DNA from: an uncultured Granulosicoccaceae bacterium
Lineage (GTDB): Bacteria > Pseudomonadota > Gammaproteobacteria > Granulosicoccales > Granulosicoccaceae
DNA: 64,000 nt
Direction: 5' to 3'
Assembly: GCA_937981955.1 (NCBI GenBank)
Contig: CALJNA010000048.1
Coordinates: 1-64,000, forward strand
The position numbers and the translations under genes are program-made. Positions 26,975 to 36,082 of the stretch are shown here, piece by piece (the stretch's first letter is position 1; every line of letters begins with the position of its first letter). Below the pieces are notes generated by a model. It was not told the DNA's origin. It saw only the letters and a program-made list of their open reading frames with translations, and did no database searches.

Positions 26975-27388
26975 TTAATCACAGTAATAACATATATTTA
27001 CGCATTAGTTGTAACATATTCGACCGAGCTGCGCCGCCATTGGCGCAGTATAGTGCGTCACTGATGGCGGGTTCCTTGCAGCTGGAACCGTGTTGGATAA
27101 GCCGGACCGGGTAGGGCTATTGTGCATTTAGTACTGGACGTTATCGTCACAGCATGCTAACTTTCCCCCAATCCTGCAGCGCAAGAGTCCGTCCCTTCGG
27201 ACTATTGCGATCAACAGAAACTAAATAATCCAATTTTCAAACCTTTTAATAAACCACTTTTAATATCGTAGGCATCTGTCTTTCGAATCCGGGCTGGCAA
27301 GATTTATCTGCCATAACCGATCCTGCTAAAACAGCATTGCCTTACTCACATTCTTGGCTTTCGCCTAAAAAATCCCTAACTCGCTTGT
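26975..27388 (+). promoter_or_regulatory. Structured rho leader region
   Basis: This 414-base gap between trxA and rho has no gene of convincing quality but contains three strong hairpins. One is at 27029-27048 (CTGCGCC/GGCGCAG), one at 27070-27089 (GGTTCC/GGAACC), and one at 27180-27209. In the last, twelve positions pair with one mismatch around the loop tccctt. None has a T tract. Rho genes are known to be autoregulated through their leader, so this is probably an attenuation or processing region. Confidence 0.6.
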
Positions 27389-28645
27389 ATGAATCTTACC
27401 GATCTAAAAAAGAAGAACCCGACCGAACTGATAGAACTCGCTCAATCAATTGGCATCGACAATGTTGCCAGGCAGCGCAAACAGGACATGATTTTTTCTA
27501 TCCTGAAAGCGCATTCGAAAAAGGGCGAAAATATATTTGGCGGAGGCGTGCTTGAAATATTGCAAGACGGGTTCGGCTTTCTTCGATCAGCAGACAGCTC
27601 ATATCTTGCAGGGCCGGACGATATCTATGTCTCTCCCAGTCAAATCAGACGCTTCTCGCTAAGAACCGGCGACACGATTTTCGGCAAGATCAGACCGCCG
27701 AAAGAAGGAGAGCGTTATTTCGCGCTGCTAAAAGTGGACGAGATCAACTTTGGTCCACCAGAGCAAGCCAAGAACAAAGTGCTGTTTGAAAACCTGACGC
27801 CTTTGCATGCGAACGAACGTATGACAATGGAGCGAGGTAATGGCAGTACTGAAGATATAACCGCTCGCATCATTGATATTGCTGCACCGATCGGTAAAGG
27901 TCAGCGTGGGTTGCTGGTATCACCACCCAAAGCCGGTAAAACACTGATGCTGCAGAATGTTGCGCAAAGTATCGCGGCAAACCATCCTGAATGCTTTCTG
28001 ATCGTACTGTTAATTGACGAACGACCTGAAGAAGTGACCGAGATGGAGCGCATGGTCCAGGGTGAAGTTATATCCAGTACTTTCGATGAGCCGGCAAGCC
28101 GACACGTGCAAGTTGCCGAAATGGTTATCGAGAAAGCCAAGCGTCTGGTGGAGCATAAAAAAGACGTGGTCATTTTGCTCGATTCAATAACGCGTTTGGC
28201 GCGAGCTTACAACACTGTGGTGCCATCGTCGGGCAAAGTTCTTACTGGTGGTGTTGATGCAAATGCGCTGCACCGGCCGAAACGTTTCTTTGGCGCAGCA
28301 CGCAATATTGAAGAAGGCGGCAGTCTGACAATCATCGCAACTGCGCTGGTCGATACGGGCTCGAAAATGGACGAAGTTATCTACGAGGAATTCAAGGGTA
28401 CGGGTAACATGGAATTGCACCTTGATCGTCGTATCGCCGAAAAGCGTGTGTTCCCTGCGATTAATATCAACCGATCAGGCACTCGTCGCGAAGAACTGAT
28501 GATGGATCAGGAAGAGCTGCAAAAAGTCTGGATTCTGCGCAAGTTTATTCACGCAATGGACGAGATTGAGGCGGTCGAGTTCATGCTTGGTCGGTTACAG
28601 CAAACCAAAACCAATAATGAATTCTTTGATGCGATGAAGCGCTAG
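27389..28645 (+). CDS. rho: Transcription termination factor Rho
   Basis: Hexameric RNA-dependent ATPase that ends transcription. The N-terminal helical domain ([18 protein letters not shown]) is followed by the cold-shock-like primary RNA site with [13 protein letters not shown]. The ATPase domain has Walker [24 protein letters not shown] (Walker B) and the Q-loop [17 protein letters not shown]. The length of 418 residues equals the E. coli size. ATG at 27389 is chosen; the gap before it is the regulatory leader. Confidence 0.98.
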   Translation: MNLTDLKKKNPTELIELAQSIGIDNVARQRKQDMIFSILKAHSKKGENIFGGGVLEILQDGFGFLRSADSSYLAGPDDIYVSPSQIRRFSLRTGDTIFGKIRPPKEGERYFALLKVDEINFGPPEQAKNKVLFENLTPLHANERMTMERGNGSTEDITARIIDIAAPIGKGQRGLLVSPPKAGKTLMLQNVAQSIAANHPECFLIVLLIDERPEEVTEMERMVQGEVISSTFDEPASRHVQVAEMVIEKAKRLVEHKKDVVILLDSITRLARAYNTVVPSSGKVLTGGVDANALHRPKRFFGAARNIEEGGSLTIIATALVDTGSKMDEVIYEEFKGTGNMELHLDRRIAEKRVFPAININRSGTRREELMMDQEELQKVWILRKFIHAMDEIEAVEFMLGRLQQTKTNNEFFDAMKR

Positions 28646-28686
28646 CTTTTTCTATCAAATTTGTCTTTCTCAGTTTTTAGAGCTCG

Positions 28687-30276
28687 TTGTTCCTGGCCTG
28701 TGTGAATGCCTCTGACGTCAAGCTCACACAATCCCGGGCAATCTGGTGGGTCAAGCGCGATATGCGCCTGGCCGACAACGAAGCCTTAACGGCTGCACTG
28801 CAGCAGCACGATTCTGTTATCGCACTATTTGTGTGCGAACCCTCAGTGTATAACGCACAAGACACATCAGCGATGCATGTGTTTGCGTGGTGGCAAGCCT
28901 TGCGTGAGCTGCAGTCTGCACTGCGTGCAATAGGTGGTGAGCTGTACTTTGCAAAGGGTGAGGTGGTACCGGTACTGCAGCACCTGCATGAACAAACTCC
29001 GTTTGATGCTATTTACAGTCATCAGGAAACCGGCAACGCATTGACGTTTGAGCGTGACAAGAACGTTAAACGCTGGGCCGAATCTGCACTTGTGCAATGG
29101 CATGAAAAAACACAGAACGGGGTTGTACGCGGCCTTGAAGACCGCGATTTACGTTCTGACATTATTCAGTGCCGTCTATTTAGTACTGAACCTGTTCCGG
29201 CACCTGCTTCGATGCGAACTTTTACAGTATCGTGTGACGATATTGTTTCTACCACCTGGCACGACTATGCATCGTTATGCAGCCAGCCGGTTGATGAATG
29301 TATTCGCTTCAACCAAATGCAAAGAGTTGGGGAGGTTGATGCACAGCGTGAACTGACGCATTTTCTTGATGAACGAGTATCTGACTACTCGCGCGGTATC
29401 TCTTCTCCCAATACGGCTTTTCAAACAGGCTCGCGTTTATCCGTACATCTGGCCTGGGGCACCATTAGCACGCGTACTGTTTTTTATGAAAGCCAATTGC
29501 GAATCGGTTATTGGCAATCATCTGCATCGCCAGACGCTGGTTACTGGACAAAAAATTTGCAGGCGTTTCAGTCTCGTTTGCACTGGCGTGATCATTTCAC
29601 GCAGCGTCTTGAATCGGCCAGTTATATGGAGCATAGAGCTTTGAATCCGGTATTCGAGCAAATGGCGTACGAGGATGAGCACGCACTGTTACAAGCCTGG
29701 GTTGATGGAAAAACAGGTATTCCGCTTATTGATGCCTGTATGCGTTGTTTGCGAGCGACCGGTTTTTTAAATTTTCGCATGCGCGCCATGCTTGTTACTA
29801 CTGCGTGTTTTGGTTTAAGACTGTCGTGGAGAACTGTGCAATATCCTCTGGCGCGTGTGTTCTACGACTACGAACCGGGTATTCATTTCTCACAAATACA
29901 AATGCAAGCAGGCATTGTCGGCATTAACACCATGCGCGTATACAGTCCGCATAAACAACTATTGGATCAGGATCCAAATTGCGAGTTCATAAAAAGGTGG
30001 ATACCGGAGCTGGCCGAATTCAGCAGTGAAACCATAGCTAACTATAACCACGTTCCGCTGGGCGATTATCCGGCACCAGTTGACGATATTGTGGTGAACA
30101 GCGCTGACATAAAAGCTCAGATAAGCAAAATAAAGAAGAGTGAAGAAGCCGTTGAGCCGACGGCTGAAGTATTAGCAAAACATGGCTCCCGATTGCATGC
30201 AACGAACAGGCGTAAGAAAAAACCGCGCCCTGAACACCAGGATGCAGATTCACCGCAAATGAATCTGCCGTTGTAG
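28687..30276 (+). CDS. Photolyase/cryptochrome family flavoprotein
   Basis: Light-dependent DNA repair enzyme or photoreceptor of 529 residues. The N-terminal alpha/beta photolyase domain begins with IWWVKRDMRLADNEALTAAL. The C-terminal FAD domain has FQSRLHWRDHFTQRLE and TGIPLIDACMRCLRATGFLN. The usual FAD/Trp segment around (L/G)WQYxSG is replaced by IHFSQIQMQAGIVGIN, so this belongs to a divergent subgroup, not classical E. coli-type phr. The C-terminal tail is basic and low in complexity. TTG at 28687 or GTG at 28702 could start it. Activity cannot be assigned by eye. Confidence 0.8.
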   Translation: MFLACVNASDVKLTQSRAIWWVKRDMRLADNEALTAALQQHDSVIALFVCEPSVYNAQDTSAMHVFAWWQALRELQSALRAIGGELYFAKGEVVPVLQHLHEQTPFDAIYSHQETGNALTFERDKNVKRWAESALVQWHEKTQNGVVRGLEDRDLRSDIIQCRLFSTEPVPAPASMRTFTVSCDDIVSTTWHDYASLCSQPVDECIRFNQMQRVGEVDAQRELTHFLDERVSDYSRGISSPNTAFQTGSRLSVHLAWGTISTRTVFYESQLRIGYWQSSASPDAGYWTKNLQAFQSRLHWRDHFTQRLESASYMEHRALNPVFEQMAYEDEHALLQAWVDGKTGIPLIDACMRCLRATGFLNFRMRAMLVTTACFGLRLSWRTVQYPLARVFYDYEPGIHFSQIQMQAGIVGINTMRVYSPHKQLLDQDPNCEFIKRWIPELAEFSSETIANYNHVPLGDYPAPVDDIVVNSADIKAQISKIKKSEEAVEPTAEVLAKHGSRLHATNRRKKKPRPEHQDADSPQMNLPL

Positions 30277-30344
30277 CGTTGTTCGGCGCAGATTTTTGCT
30301 TTACTCAGTTTACCGCTTTACACATGTGATGATGCGTACACTGA

Positions 30345-31634
30345 TCATGCTTCGACCAGTCGATCGATGGCCCGATAGCCGATATCTCGTCGATAGTGCA
30401 TTCTTGCGAATGTGATCGCTGCGGCTCCCTTGTCGGCAGCTTGTTTGGCGGCTTTGATGTCACTTCCAAGCGCCGTCACGCACAACACACGCCCACCGTT
30501 GGTCACGAACGAGTCGTTTTCTTTGTCACTACCGGCATGAAACACCTTGCAACCGATGTCTTCAGCATCACTGATACCGCTGATTGTTTCGCCTTTGGAA
30601 CCAGCGCTCGGATAATCTCCACCTGCCAGAACCACACCCAGTGCACTTTCTTTTTTCCATTGCGCCTGTACCTGATTTAGCGTGCCGTCCACGGCTGCAT
30701 CAAGCAAGCTAAGTAAATCGCTGTCAAGACGCATTAACAAGGGTTGTGTTTCAGGATCGCCCAGACGCACGTTGTACTCAACAACGCTGGCTTTGTCATT
30801 GGAATCGATCATAAGCCCAACGTATAAGAAACCCTTGAACGGTGTACCGTCTTTTTGTAAACCGGCAACGGTCGGCTCGACGATATCGCGCATGATGTGC
30901 TTCTCGATTGCCGGGGTGACAACCGGTGCTGGTGAATACGCCCCCATACCACCTGTGTTTGGACCACGGTCTCCGTCGTCGCGGGCTTTGTGGTCCTGAC
31001 TAGTGGCAAACGGTAAACAGTGGGTGCCGTCAACCAGTGCGATGAAGCTAGCTTCTTCGCCGGATAAAAAATCTTCGATGACAACCGTTGCGCCGGCTTT
31101 TCCAAAAGTATGATCGGCAAGCATGGCGCTAACGGCAGCATGAGCTTCGTTTAGTGTGTGAGCAACGACGACGCCTTTACCTGCAGCCAGCCCATCGGCC
31201 TTGATTACTATAGGTGCGCCTTGTTCGTCCAGATATGCATGGGCTTCATCCGCGTTGGTGAACGTTTTGTGGGTTGATGTGGGAATGTTATGGCGCTGCA
31301 TAAACGCCTTGGCAAACGCCTTGCTGCCTTCGAGTTGAGCAGCTGCCGCGCGAGGCCCGATAATTCGAATTCCGGCCTGTTCAAAATGATCGACAACCCC
31401 GGCAACCAGCGGGACCTCAGGGCCGACGACACACAAGTGTACGTTCTCGCTGCTCGCGTAGTCACTTAGTGCCGAGTGGTTATCCAAAGCGATGTTCACC
31501 TGTTCAACCAGCGGTTCCGACGCGATTCCAGCGCTTCCCGGGGCAACACTGATTTTGGTGACCTGTGGCGATTGGGCCAGCTTCCAGGCCAGTGCGTGTT
31601 CCCGTCCTCCATTGCCCAACAACAGAATATGCAT
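30345..31634 (-). CDS. purD: Phosphoribosylamine-glycine ligase
   Basis: ATP-grasp enzyme of purine synthesis that joins glycine to phosphoribosylamine. It shows the N-terminal GNGGREHALAWKL, the ATP-grasp loop KADGLAAGKGVVVAHT, and DHKARDDGDRGPNTGGMGAYS, all diagnostic. About 429 residues from ATG at 31634; the frame also opens at GTG 31637. It is convergent with the photolyase gene and divergent from the CitE-like gene. purH, its frequent neighbour, is absent. Confidence 0.96.
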   Translation of the reverse strand: MHILLLGNGGREHALAWKLAQSPQVTKISVAPGSAGIASEPLVEQVNIALDNHSALSDYASSENVHLCVVGPEVPLVAGVVDHFEQAGIRIIGPRAAAAQLEGSKAFAKAFMQRHNIPTSTHKTFTNADEAHAYLDEQGAPIVIKADGLAAGKGVVVAHTLNEAHAAVSAMLADHTFGKAGATVVIEDFLSGEEASFIALVDGTHCLPFATSQDHKARDDGDRGPNTGGMGAYSPAPVVTPAIEKHIMRDIVEPTVAGLQKDGTPFKGFLYVGLMIDSNDKASVVEYNVRLGDPETQPLLMRLDSDLLSLLDAAVDGTLNQVQAQWKKESALGVVLAGGDYPSAGSKGETISGISDAEDIGCKVFHAGSDKENDSFVTNGGRVLCVTALGSDIKAAKQAADKGAAAITFARMHYRRDIGYRAIDRLVEA

Positions 31635-31694
31635 CACGAACCCTCGGTAAAAGCGTTATTCTACGTCAAAACGCAAATCGTTCCTTTGATTGCC

Positions 31695-32570
31695 ATGACT
31701 CAAACCTTATGCAGAACTGCTTTGTACATGCCCGCCAGTAACGCTCGGGCAATGGAAAAAGCCATGACACTTGCTGCCGATGCGATCATTGTCGATCTGG
31801 AAGATTCGGTAGCACCGGATTCGAAGAAGGCTGCCAGGCAAGCTGCTTTGCAGGCATTGCGTGACAACGACTACGGTTACCGAAAACGGGTTCTGCGAGT
31901 GAACGGGCCGGACACAGACTGGTTTCTTGACGATATTGCCGTTGCCGGGGAGGCTCGACCGGATGCGATTTTGGTACCCAAAGTCGAATCCGCAAGCATG
32001 ATCGAACACGTGCAGCAACAACTTGACAAGCTTGACCCGAATAGCGGTGTTCAGATATGGGCAATGATGGAAACTCCGAAGGCCGTTGTTAACGCAACAG
32101 AAATTGCTGCCTGTAGTGAACAGTGCACCCGGCTTAGTACCTTTTGTATTGGTAACAACGATCTTGCTCGCGAAGCTGATATGAAAGTCACGTCCGATCG
32201 AACTTTGCTTATGCCCTGGTTGTTGCAGCTGCTTCTGATCGCAAAAGCATTTAAGTTGAGTATTCTCGATGGTGTTTACAATGACTTTGCCGATTTACAG
32301 GGCTTTGCTGCTGAGTGCACGCAAGGTGCGGCTATGGGCATGACCGGTAAAACACTTATTCATCCTAAACAGATTGATATTGCCAATGCTGCATTTGCGC
32401 CAAGCGAAGAAGAGGTGGCCAATGCGCAACGTATCGTTGACACGTTTGCCTTGGCTGAAAACCTGAATGCGGGTGTTGTGCAGATCAACGGTCGCATGAT
32501 TGAACGCCTGCATCTGGACATGGCCCGTAACACACTCGATGTTGCAAACAGAATAAAAAACATACGTTGA
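31695..32570 (+). CDS. CitE-like CoA-ester lyase (HpcH/HpaI aldolase family)
   Basis: TIM-barrel lyase of 291 residues. Family marks are RTALYMPASNARAMEKA at the N-terminus, AIIVDLEDSVAPDSK, the metal-binding Glu in AMMETPKAV, and GKTLIHPKQID near the C-terminus. Enzymes of this family cleave citramalyl-, malyl- or methylmalyl-CoA or act as malyl-CoA thioesterases; the substrate cannot be told here. ATG at 31695 fits the homologous start; the frame upstream overlaps purD on the other strand. It overlaps the MFS gene start by four bases if that gene begins at TTG 32567. Confidence 0.85.
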   Translation: MTQTLCRTALYMPASNARAMEKAMTLAADAIIVDLEDSVAPDSKKAARQAALQALRDNDYGYRKRVLRVNGPDTDWFLDDIAVAGEARPDAILVPKVESASMIEHVQQQLDKLDPNSGVQIWAMMETPKAVVNATEIAACSEQCTRLSTFCIGNNDLAREADMKVTSDRTLLMPWLLQLLLIAKAFKLSILDGVYNDFADLQGFAAECTQGAAMGMTGKTLIHPKQIDIANAAFAPSEEEVANAQRIVDTFALAENLNAGVVQINGRMIERLHLDMARNTLDVANRIKNIR

Positions 32571-33766
32571 ATTCCAAAAATAAGGCAATGCCGGGCTTGG
32601 TTTTGCCCCCCTTATGGTTGTTAGTTGGCATAGCAGCGGTTGGCCCTGTTGTTATGAATGGCGTATTGCCTGCCAATACAGCGATCATGTCCGAGTTCAG
32701 TACAAGGTACGGTATTGCACAACTGGTTCTGACCGTTTTTTTGCTGGCAACCTTGTTCGGTCAGGTTATTTTAGGTGCAGCGGCTGACCGGCTTGGGCGT
32801 CGGCCGATCATGCTTTGGAGTCTTGCAGGATTCTCGCTTGGTGGATTTTTGTGTGCGTTAGCACCGCAAATTGAGTGGTTGCTATTAGCCCGATTCATAC
32901 AGGGCTTCTTTGCCTCAGTATGTGTCATTCTGCCTCGTACCATGGTTCGTGATGTGTACGGTCGTGAAAAGTCAGCCAGCATTATTGGCTACATGACAGT
33001 GGCAATGATGGTTGCACCACTATTTGGTCCGGCCATTGGTGGGTGGGTAACGGACAATCTTAACTGGCGATGGCTTTATGCCGGGCTGGGTTTTGTTGGT
33101 TCTATGTTGTGTATCGGTTGTTGGTTCAGGTTGCATGAAACCTTGACTGCCGATAGCAAGTTGGACAACGGCACTTCAATGCTGATGTCATCAAAAGCGC
33201 TGTTGCTCTTGCGTCCATTTAATGCCACAGCAATGATGATGAGCGGCACGGTTGGATTGTATTATGCGTTTTTAGCTGGCGCGCCTTACGTCATGATGGA
33301 GAGTCGCGGATTCAGTGCAAGTATCTATGGTTCCTGGTTCGCGATGGTGGCGATTGGATACCTCACTGGCAATTTAATAGCCGGGCGTTTTTCAACCTCC
33401 TTTGGTATCGATCGAATGATCTACCTTGGCGCAGTTCCCGGTTTGTTGGGGGTTGTTCTAATGTGGTTGCTTATCGGTGTGACACACCCCCTTGGCTTGT
33501 TTGGTCCCATGTTGCTCATTGCCATGTCCAATGGCATGAGTTTGCCAAACCTGTTTTCCGCAGTCATGAGTGTTCGTCCCGATCTCATTTCATCATCGTC
33601 CGGACTTTCCGGTGCACTACAGGTGGCTTTTGGTGTTGTGTTGACTTACGTACTTGGGCTGCTGTTGCCGTTTGGTGACTACTGGCTATGTATTGTTATG
33701 ACAGTTTCGGCCTTGCTGTGGCTGGCAGGGTTAGCCATGTGGAAAGCCCTGCCAAAGGCAGGCTAG
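32567..33766 (+). CDS. MFS efflux transporter, Bcr/CflA type
   Basis: A 399-residue inner-membrane protein with about twelve hydrophobic segments. The MFS motif A is present as GAAADRLGRRPIMLW after helix 2, and a motif C-like PLFGPAIGGWVTDNLNWRW block is in helix 5, as in the Bcr/CflA drug-exporter group. TTG at 32567 overlaps the preceding stop (TTGA); ATG at 32588 is an alternative start. Co-transcription with the CitE-like lyase suggests linked metabolism or coincidence. Its end overlaps the convergent SDR gene by four bases. Confidence 0.85.
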   Translation: MNSKNKAMPGLVLPPLWLLVGIAAVGPVVMNGVLPANTAIMSEFSTRYGIAQLVLTVFLLATLFGQVILGAAADRLGRRPIMLWSLAGFSLGGFLCALAPQIEWLLLARFIQGFFASVCVILPRTMVRDVYGREKSASIIGYMTVAMMVAPLFGPAIGGWVTDNLNWRWLYAGLGFVGSMLCIGCWFRLHETLTADSKLDNGTSMLMSSKALLLLRPFNATAMMMSGTVGLYYAFLAGAPYVMMESRGFSASIYGSWFAMVAIGYLTGNLIAGRFSTSFGIDRMIYLGAVPGLLGVVLMWLLIGVTHPLGLFGPMLLIAMSNGMSLPNLFSAVMSVRPDLISSSSGLSGALQVAFGVVLTYVLGLLLPFGDYWLCIVMTVSALLWLAGLAMWKALPKAG

Positions 33767-34503
33767 TACTGACCACCGTTAATTTCCAGTACCTGTCCGG
33801 TGATATAACCCGATAGTTTTTCCGAACCAAAAAAGAGATAAGCCGGCGCACAATCTTCGGGTGTGCCAAGGCGTTGAAGTGGAATTTGTTTGCGCGTGTT
33901 TTCCAACTTTTCTGCGTTGGAGTATCGTTGGTGGAAGTCGGTGTTGATGACACCAGGAGACACCGCGTTCGCACGAATGCCATCGGGTGCGAGTTCTCGT
34001 GCCAGCGCTTTTGTATAGGTGGATACGAACGCTTTGGTTGCTGAGTAGATAGAAGATCCCGGGCTGCCACCAGTAGAAGCAGATATCGAAACGGTGTTGA
34101 TAATTGCGCCGCACGATGCTGCGCGCATTAGTGGTATCAGGTCGCGTGTTATACGAACTACCGAATGCTGATTCAGCTCAACAATTTTCAGATAATCGTC
34201 ATCGGATAAAGTACTGGCGGGAAAGCGGCCAAACATGGTGCCCGCATTGTTCACCAGCACATCAATGCTGTTAGTGTTTTGTTTTACGAAACCGGTAAAT
34301 GCATCCTGCTGATGACGATCAAGCAGATCACCGGTAAATGAAACAACGGAATCGGGAACCGCTTGCTCGTAGTTCGGGTCGCGACCAAGGTGCGCGATGA
34401 TAGAAGCACCGGCTTCATGAAATGCCTTGAGTACACTTAAGCCAATGCCGTTTCCGGCACCGGTCATAACCACTGTTCGGTCTTTAAAGAGTTCTGGATA
34501 CAC
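33763..34503 (-). CDS. SDR-family oxidoreductase
   Basis: Classical short-chain dehydrogenase of 246 residues. The cofactor motif is TGAGNGIG, followed by VLVNNAGTMFG, catalytic Ser in TVSISAS, and the Tyr/Lys pair in YSATKAF. The C-terminus VLEINGGQY is typical. The motif suits NAD(P)(H), but the substrate is unknown. It lies 21 bases downstream of the LysM gene on the same strand and may share its transcript. Confidence 0.9.
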   Translation of the reverse strand: MYPELFKDRTVVMTGAGNGIGLSVLKAFHEAGASIIAHLGRDPNYEQAVPDSVVSFTGDLLDRHQQDAFTGFVKQNTNSIDVLVNNAGTMFGRFPASTLSDDDYLKIVELNQHSVVRITRDLIPLMRAASCGAIINTVSISASTGGSPGSSIYSATKAFVSTYTKALARELAPDGIRANAVSPGVINTDFHQRYSNAEKLENTRKQIPLQRLGTPEDCAPAYLFFGSEKLSGYITGQVLEINGGQY

Positions 34504-34524
34504 CGGAGGAGGTGTTCGCTGCGT

Positions 34525-35016
34525 TTATAGCGGGTACAGAATTTCCTGTCCGATCTGGATGATCGAGCCGTTAATGCCATTCAGATCGCGCAGTGTTTGA
34601 ACATCAGTACCGTACTGTTGTGCGATCTTGCCAAGGTAGTCGCCTGACTGAACTCGATGAGATCCTAGGTTGGTTGAACCGGCCTGTGTTGCATCGCTGG
34701 ACACAACTATCCCGGTTACTGTTTCTGGCTCCGGCAACGTCTGAACTTTCACAGTTTTGGCCTCAACATTGTTGTCAGCCAATGAGGAAGTGTTGGAATC
34801 AATATAGGTTGGCTGTGATGTGCTTACTGCAGCAACCGTTGTGTCGTTGTTGGATGTCGGCTCTGGGGTGTTGCTGATAGGCTCGACAACAACCCGGCTA
34901 CTCGCAGGGATAGTGATCGCACTAACGTCCTGAGTATTCCCGTGCCAGCGGTAAATACCCACCGCCAGAGCGCCAGAAGCTACTACTAAAATCACTAAGT
35001 CAGATCTCGAAATCAC
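34525..35016 (-). CDS. Membrane-anchored LysM protein
   Basis: About 163 residues from GTG at 35016: an N-terminal transmembrane anchor (SDLVILVVASGALAVGIYRW), a low-complexity Ser/Thr/Val-rich spacer, and a C-terminal LysM domain (HRVQSGDYLGKIAQQYGTD, then IIQIGQEILYPL). This looks like a periplasmic peptidoglycan-binding protein tethered to the inner membrane. A frame to 35145 is open but its extra 43 residues are cysteine-rich and unlike coding sequence. No enzymatic domain is seen. Confidence 0.78.
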   Translation of the reverse strand: MISRSDLVILVVASGALAVGIYRWHGNTQDVSAITIPASSRVVVEPISNTPEPTSNNDTTVAAVSTSQPTYIDSNTSSLADNNVEAKTVKVQTLPEPETVTGIVVSSDATQAGSTNLGSHRVQSGDYLGKIAQQYGTDVQTLRDLNGINGSIIQIGQEILYPL

Positions 35017-35256
35017 TACCTTTCTCGCTGTGCATGGCAAAACGTTGACGCATGATACCGGCAATGCGCAGTGTCTGGAACACCCAATATACAAGTATGT
35101 ACAGTTTTTGCGATTAAGTGCCTGTACACAAGTGAATCTTTGCAAACCAGAACGGCAAATTTACCGGAAAATCGCGACAGATTCCGTTAAATTAGCGACA
35201 GAAAACGCATTCTTAACCCAAATGGGTGAGTAGAGAAGCCGCGTTGAATACCGTGT

Positions 35257-35982
35257 TTAAGCGGACCCCGCCAGCACACCGCGCAGCCACTCCGCAATCG
35301 GTTGGTTGTTCAGTTTTTGACCTAATGATGCTTTGGCAGCTTCACGCACATCCTCTGGCAGTACTTTGCCACGCTCTTGTAGCAGCAGTTCGACGTAGTC
35401 GTTTTCAAATTCCGGGTGTGGTTGCAGGCTAACGGCATGGTCACCGTAGCCAGCTGCTGCATACCGGCAATGCTCCGAAGACCCGAGGACGTGTGCCGAG
35501 TCGGGTAATTCCAGTACCTGATCCTGATGCCAGGCGTTCAGCACCGCAGATTCAACACCGGTTAATGCATCCAGGCGGTACTCTTTTGTGCCCGTAATCC
35601 AGCCACCGTCGAATTTGTCGACTTTGCCACCCAGCGCCTGTGCCATTATCTGGTGGCCAAAGCAGATACCGACCATAGGCATGCTTGCAGCAAATGCCTG
35701 CCGAATGAATTCTTCGAGTGGGGCAATCCATGGCAGCGGATCGTAAGCGCCGTGTCGTGAGCCGGTTATCAACCACGCATCCGCCGCCTGAATGGATGCT
35801 GGAATGTCTCCGTCTATAACCGAGTAGGTTTCATAGTGAAAAGCATCAGGTCCCAGCAGTTTTTTGAACAGGCCGTCGTACCGGCCATATCGATCAATAA
35901 TTTTCTCCGGACTGTCTCCGCACAATAAAATGCCAAGCTTACGCTTGTGATCAGTTGGCGAACTTGTGGACTGGGTCGTCAT
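35257..35982 (-). CDS. Class I glutamine amidotransferase-like protein
   Basis: About 241 residues. The GATase fold is shown by MVGICFGHQIMAQALGG with nucleophile Cys and LQPHPEFE with the His-Glu pair. No synthase domain is attached, so it belongs to the free-standing group related to the GMP synthase amidotransferase that often acts in gamma-glutamyl cleavage or unknown amide transfer. ATG at 35982 or ATG at 35994 is the start; the longer open frame overlaps the divergent HisD-like gene's promoter. The two genes are separated by only 100 bases. Confidence 0.88.
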   Translation of the reverse strand: MTTQSTSSPTDHKRKLGILLCGDSPEKIIDRYGRYDGLFKKLLGPDAFHYETYSVIDGDIPASIQAADAWLITGSRHGAYDPLPWIAPLEEFIRQAFAASMPMVGICFGHQIMAQALGGKVDKFDGGWITGTKEYRLDALTGVESAVLNAWHQDQVLELPDSAHVLGSSEHCRYAAAGYGDHAVSLQPHPEFENDYVELLLQERGKVLPEDVREAAKASLGQKLNNQPIAEWLRGVLAGSA

Positions 35983-36082
35983 ATTGCGGATCATAGCACC
36001 CTGGATGCGCAGGAACTGTGTTCTTGCGGACATCCCAGTAACGTTATACTGCAGATACACAATACACAATATTCGATTTAAC

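Noticed and set aside
31476-31694. Longer start for the CitE-like lyase gene
   Set aside because: The upstream part overlaps purD on the other strand, and the family N-terminus begins at the ATG at 31695.
35017-35145. Upstream 43 residues of the LysM gene
   Set aside because: Cysteine-rich, unlike the rest of the gene and of LysM anchors; GTG at 35016 gives a clean membrane anchor.
35966-36082. Longer start for the HisD-like gene
   Set aside because: It would overlap the divergent amidotransferase gene; ATG at 36083 fits the family N-terminus.
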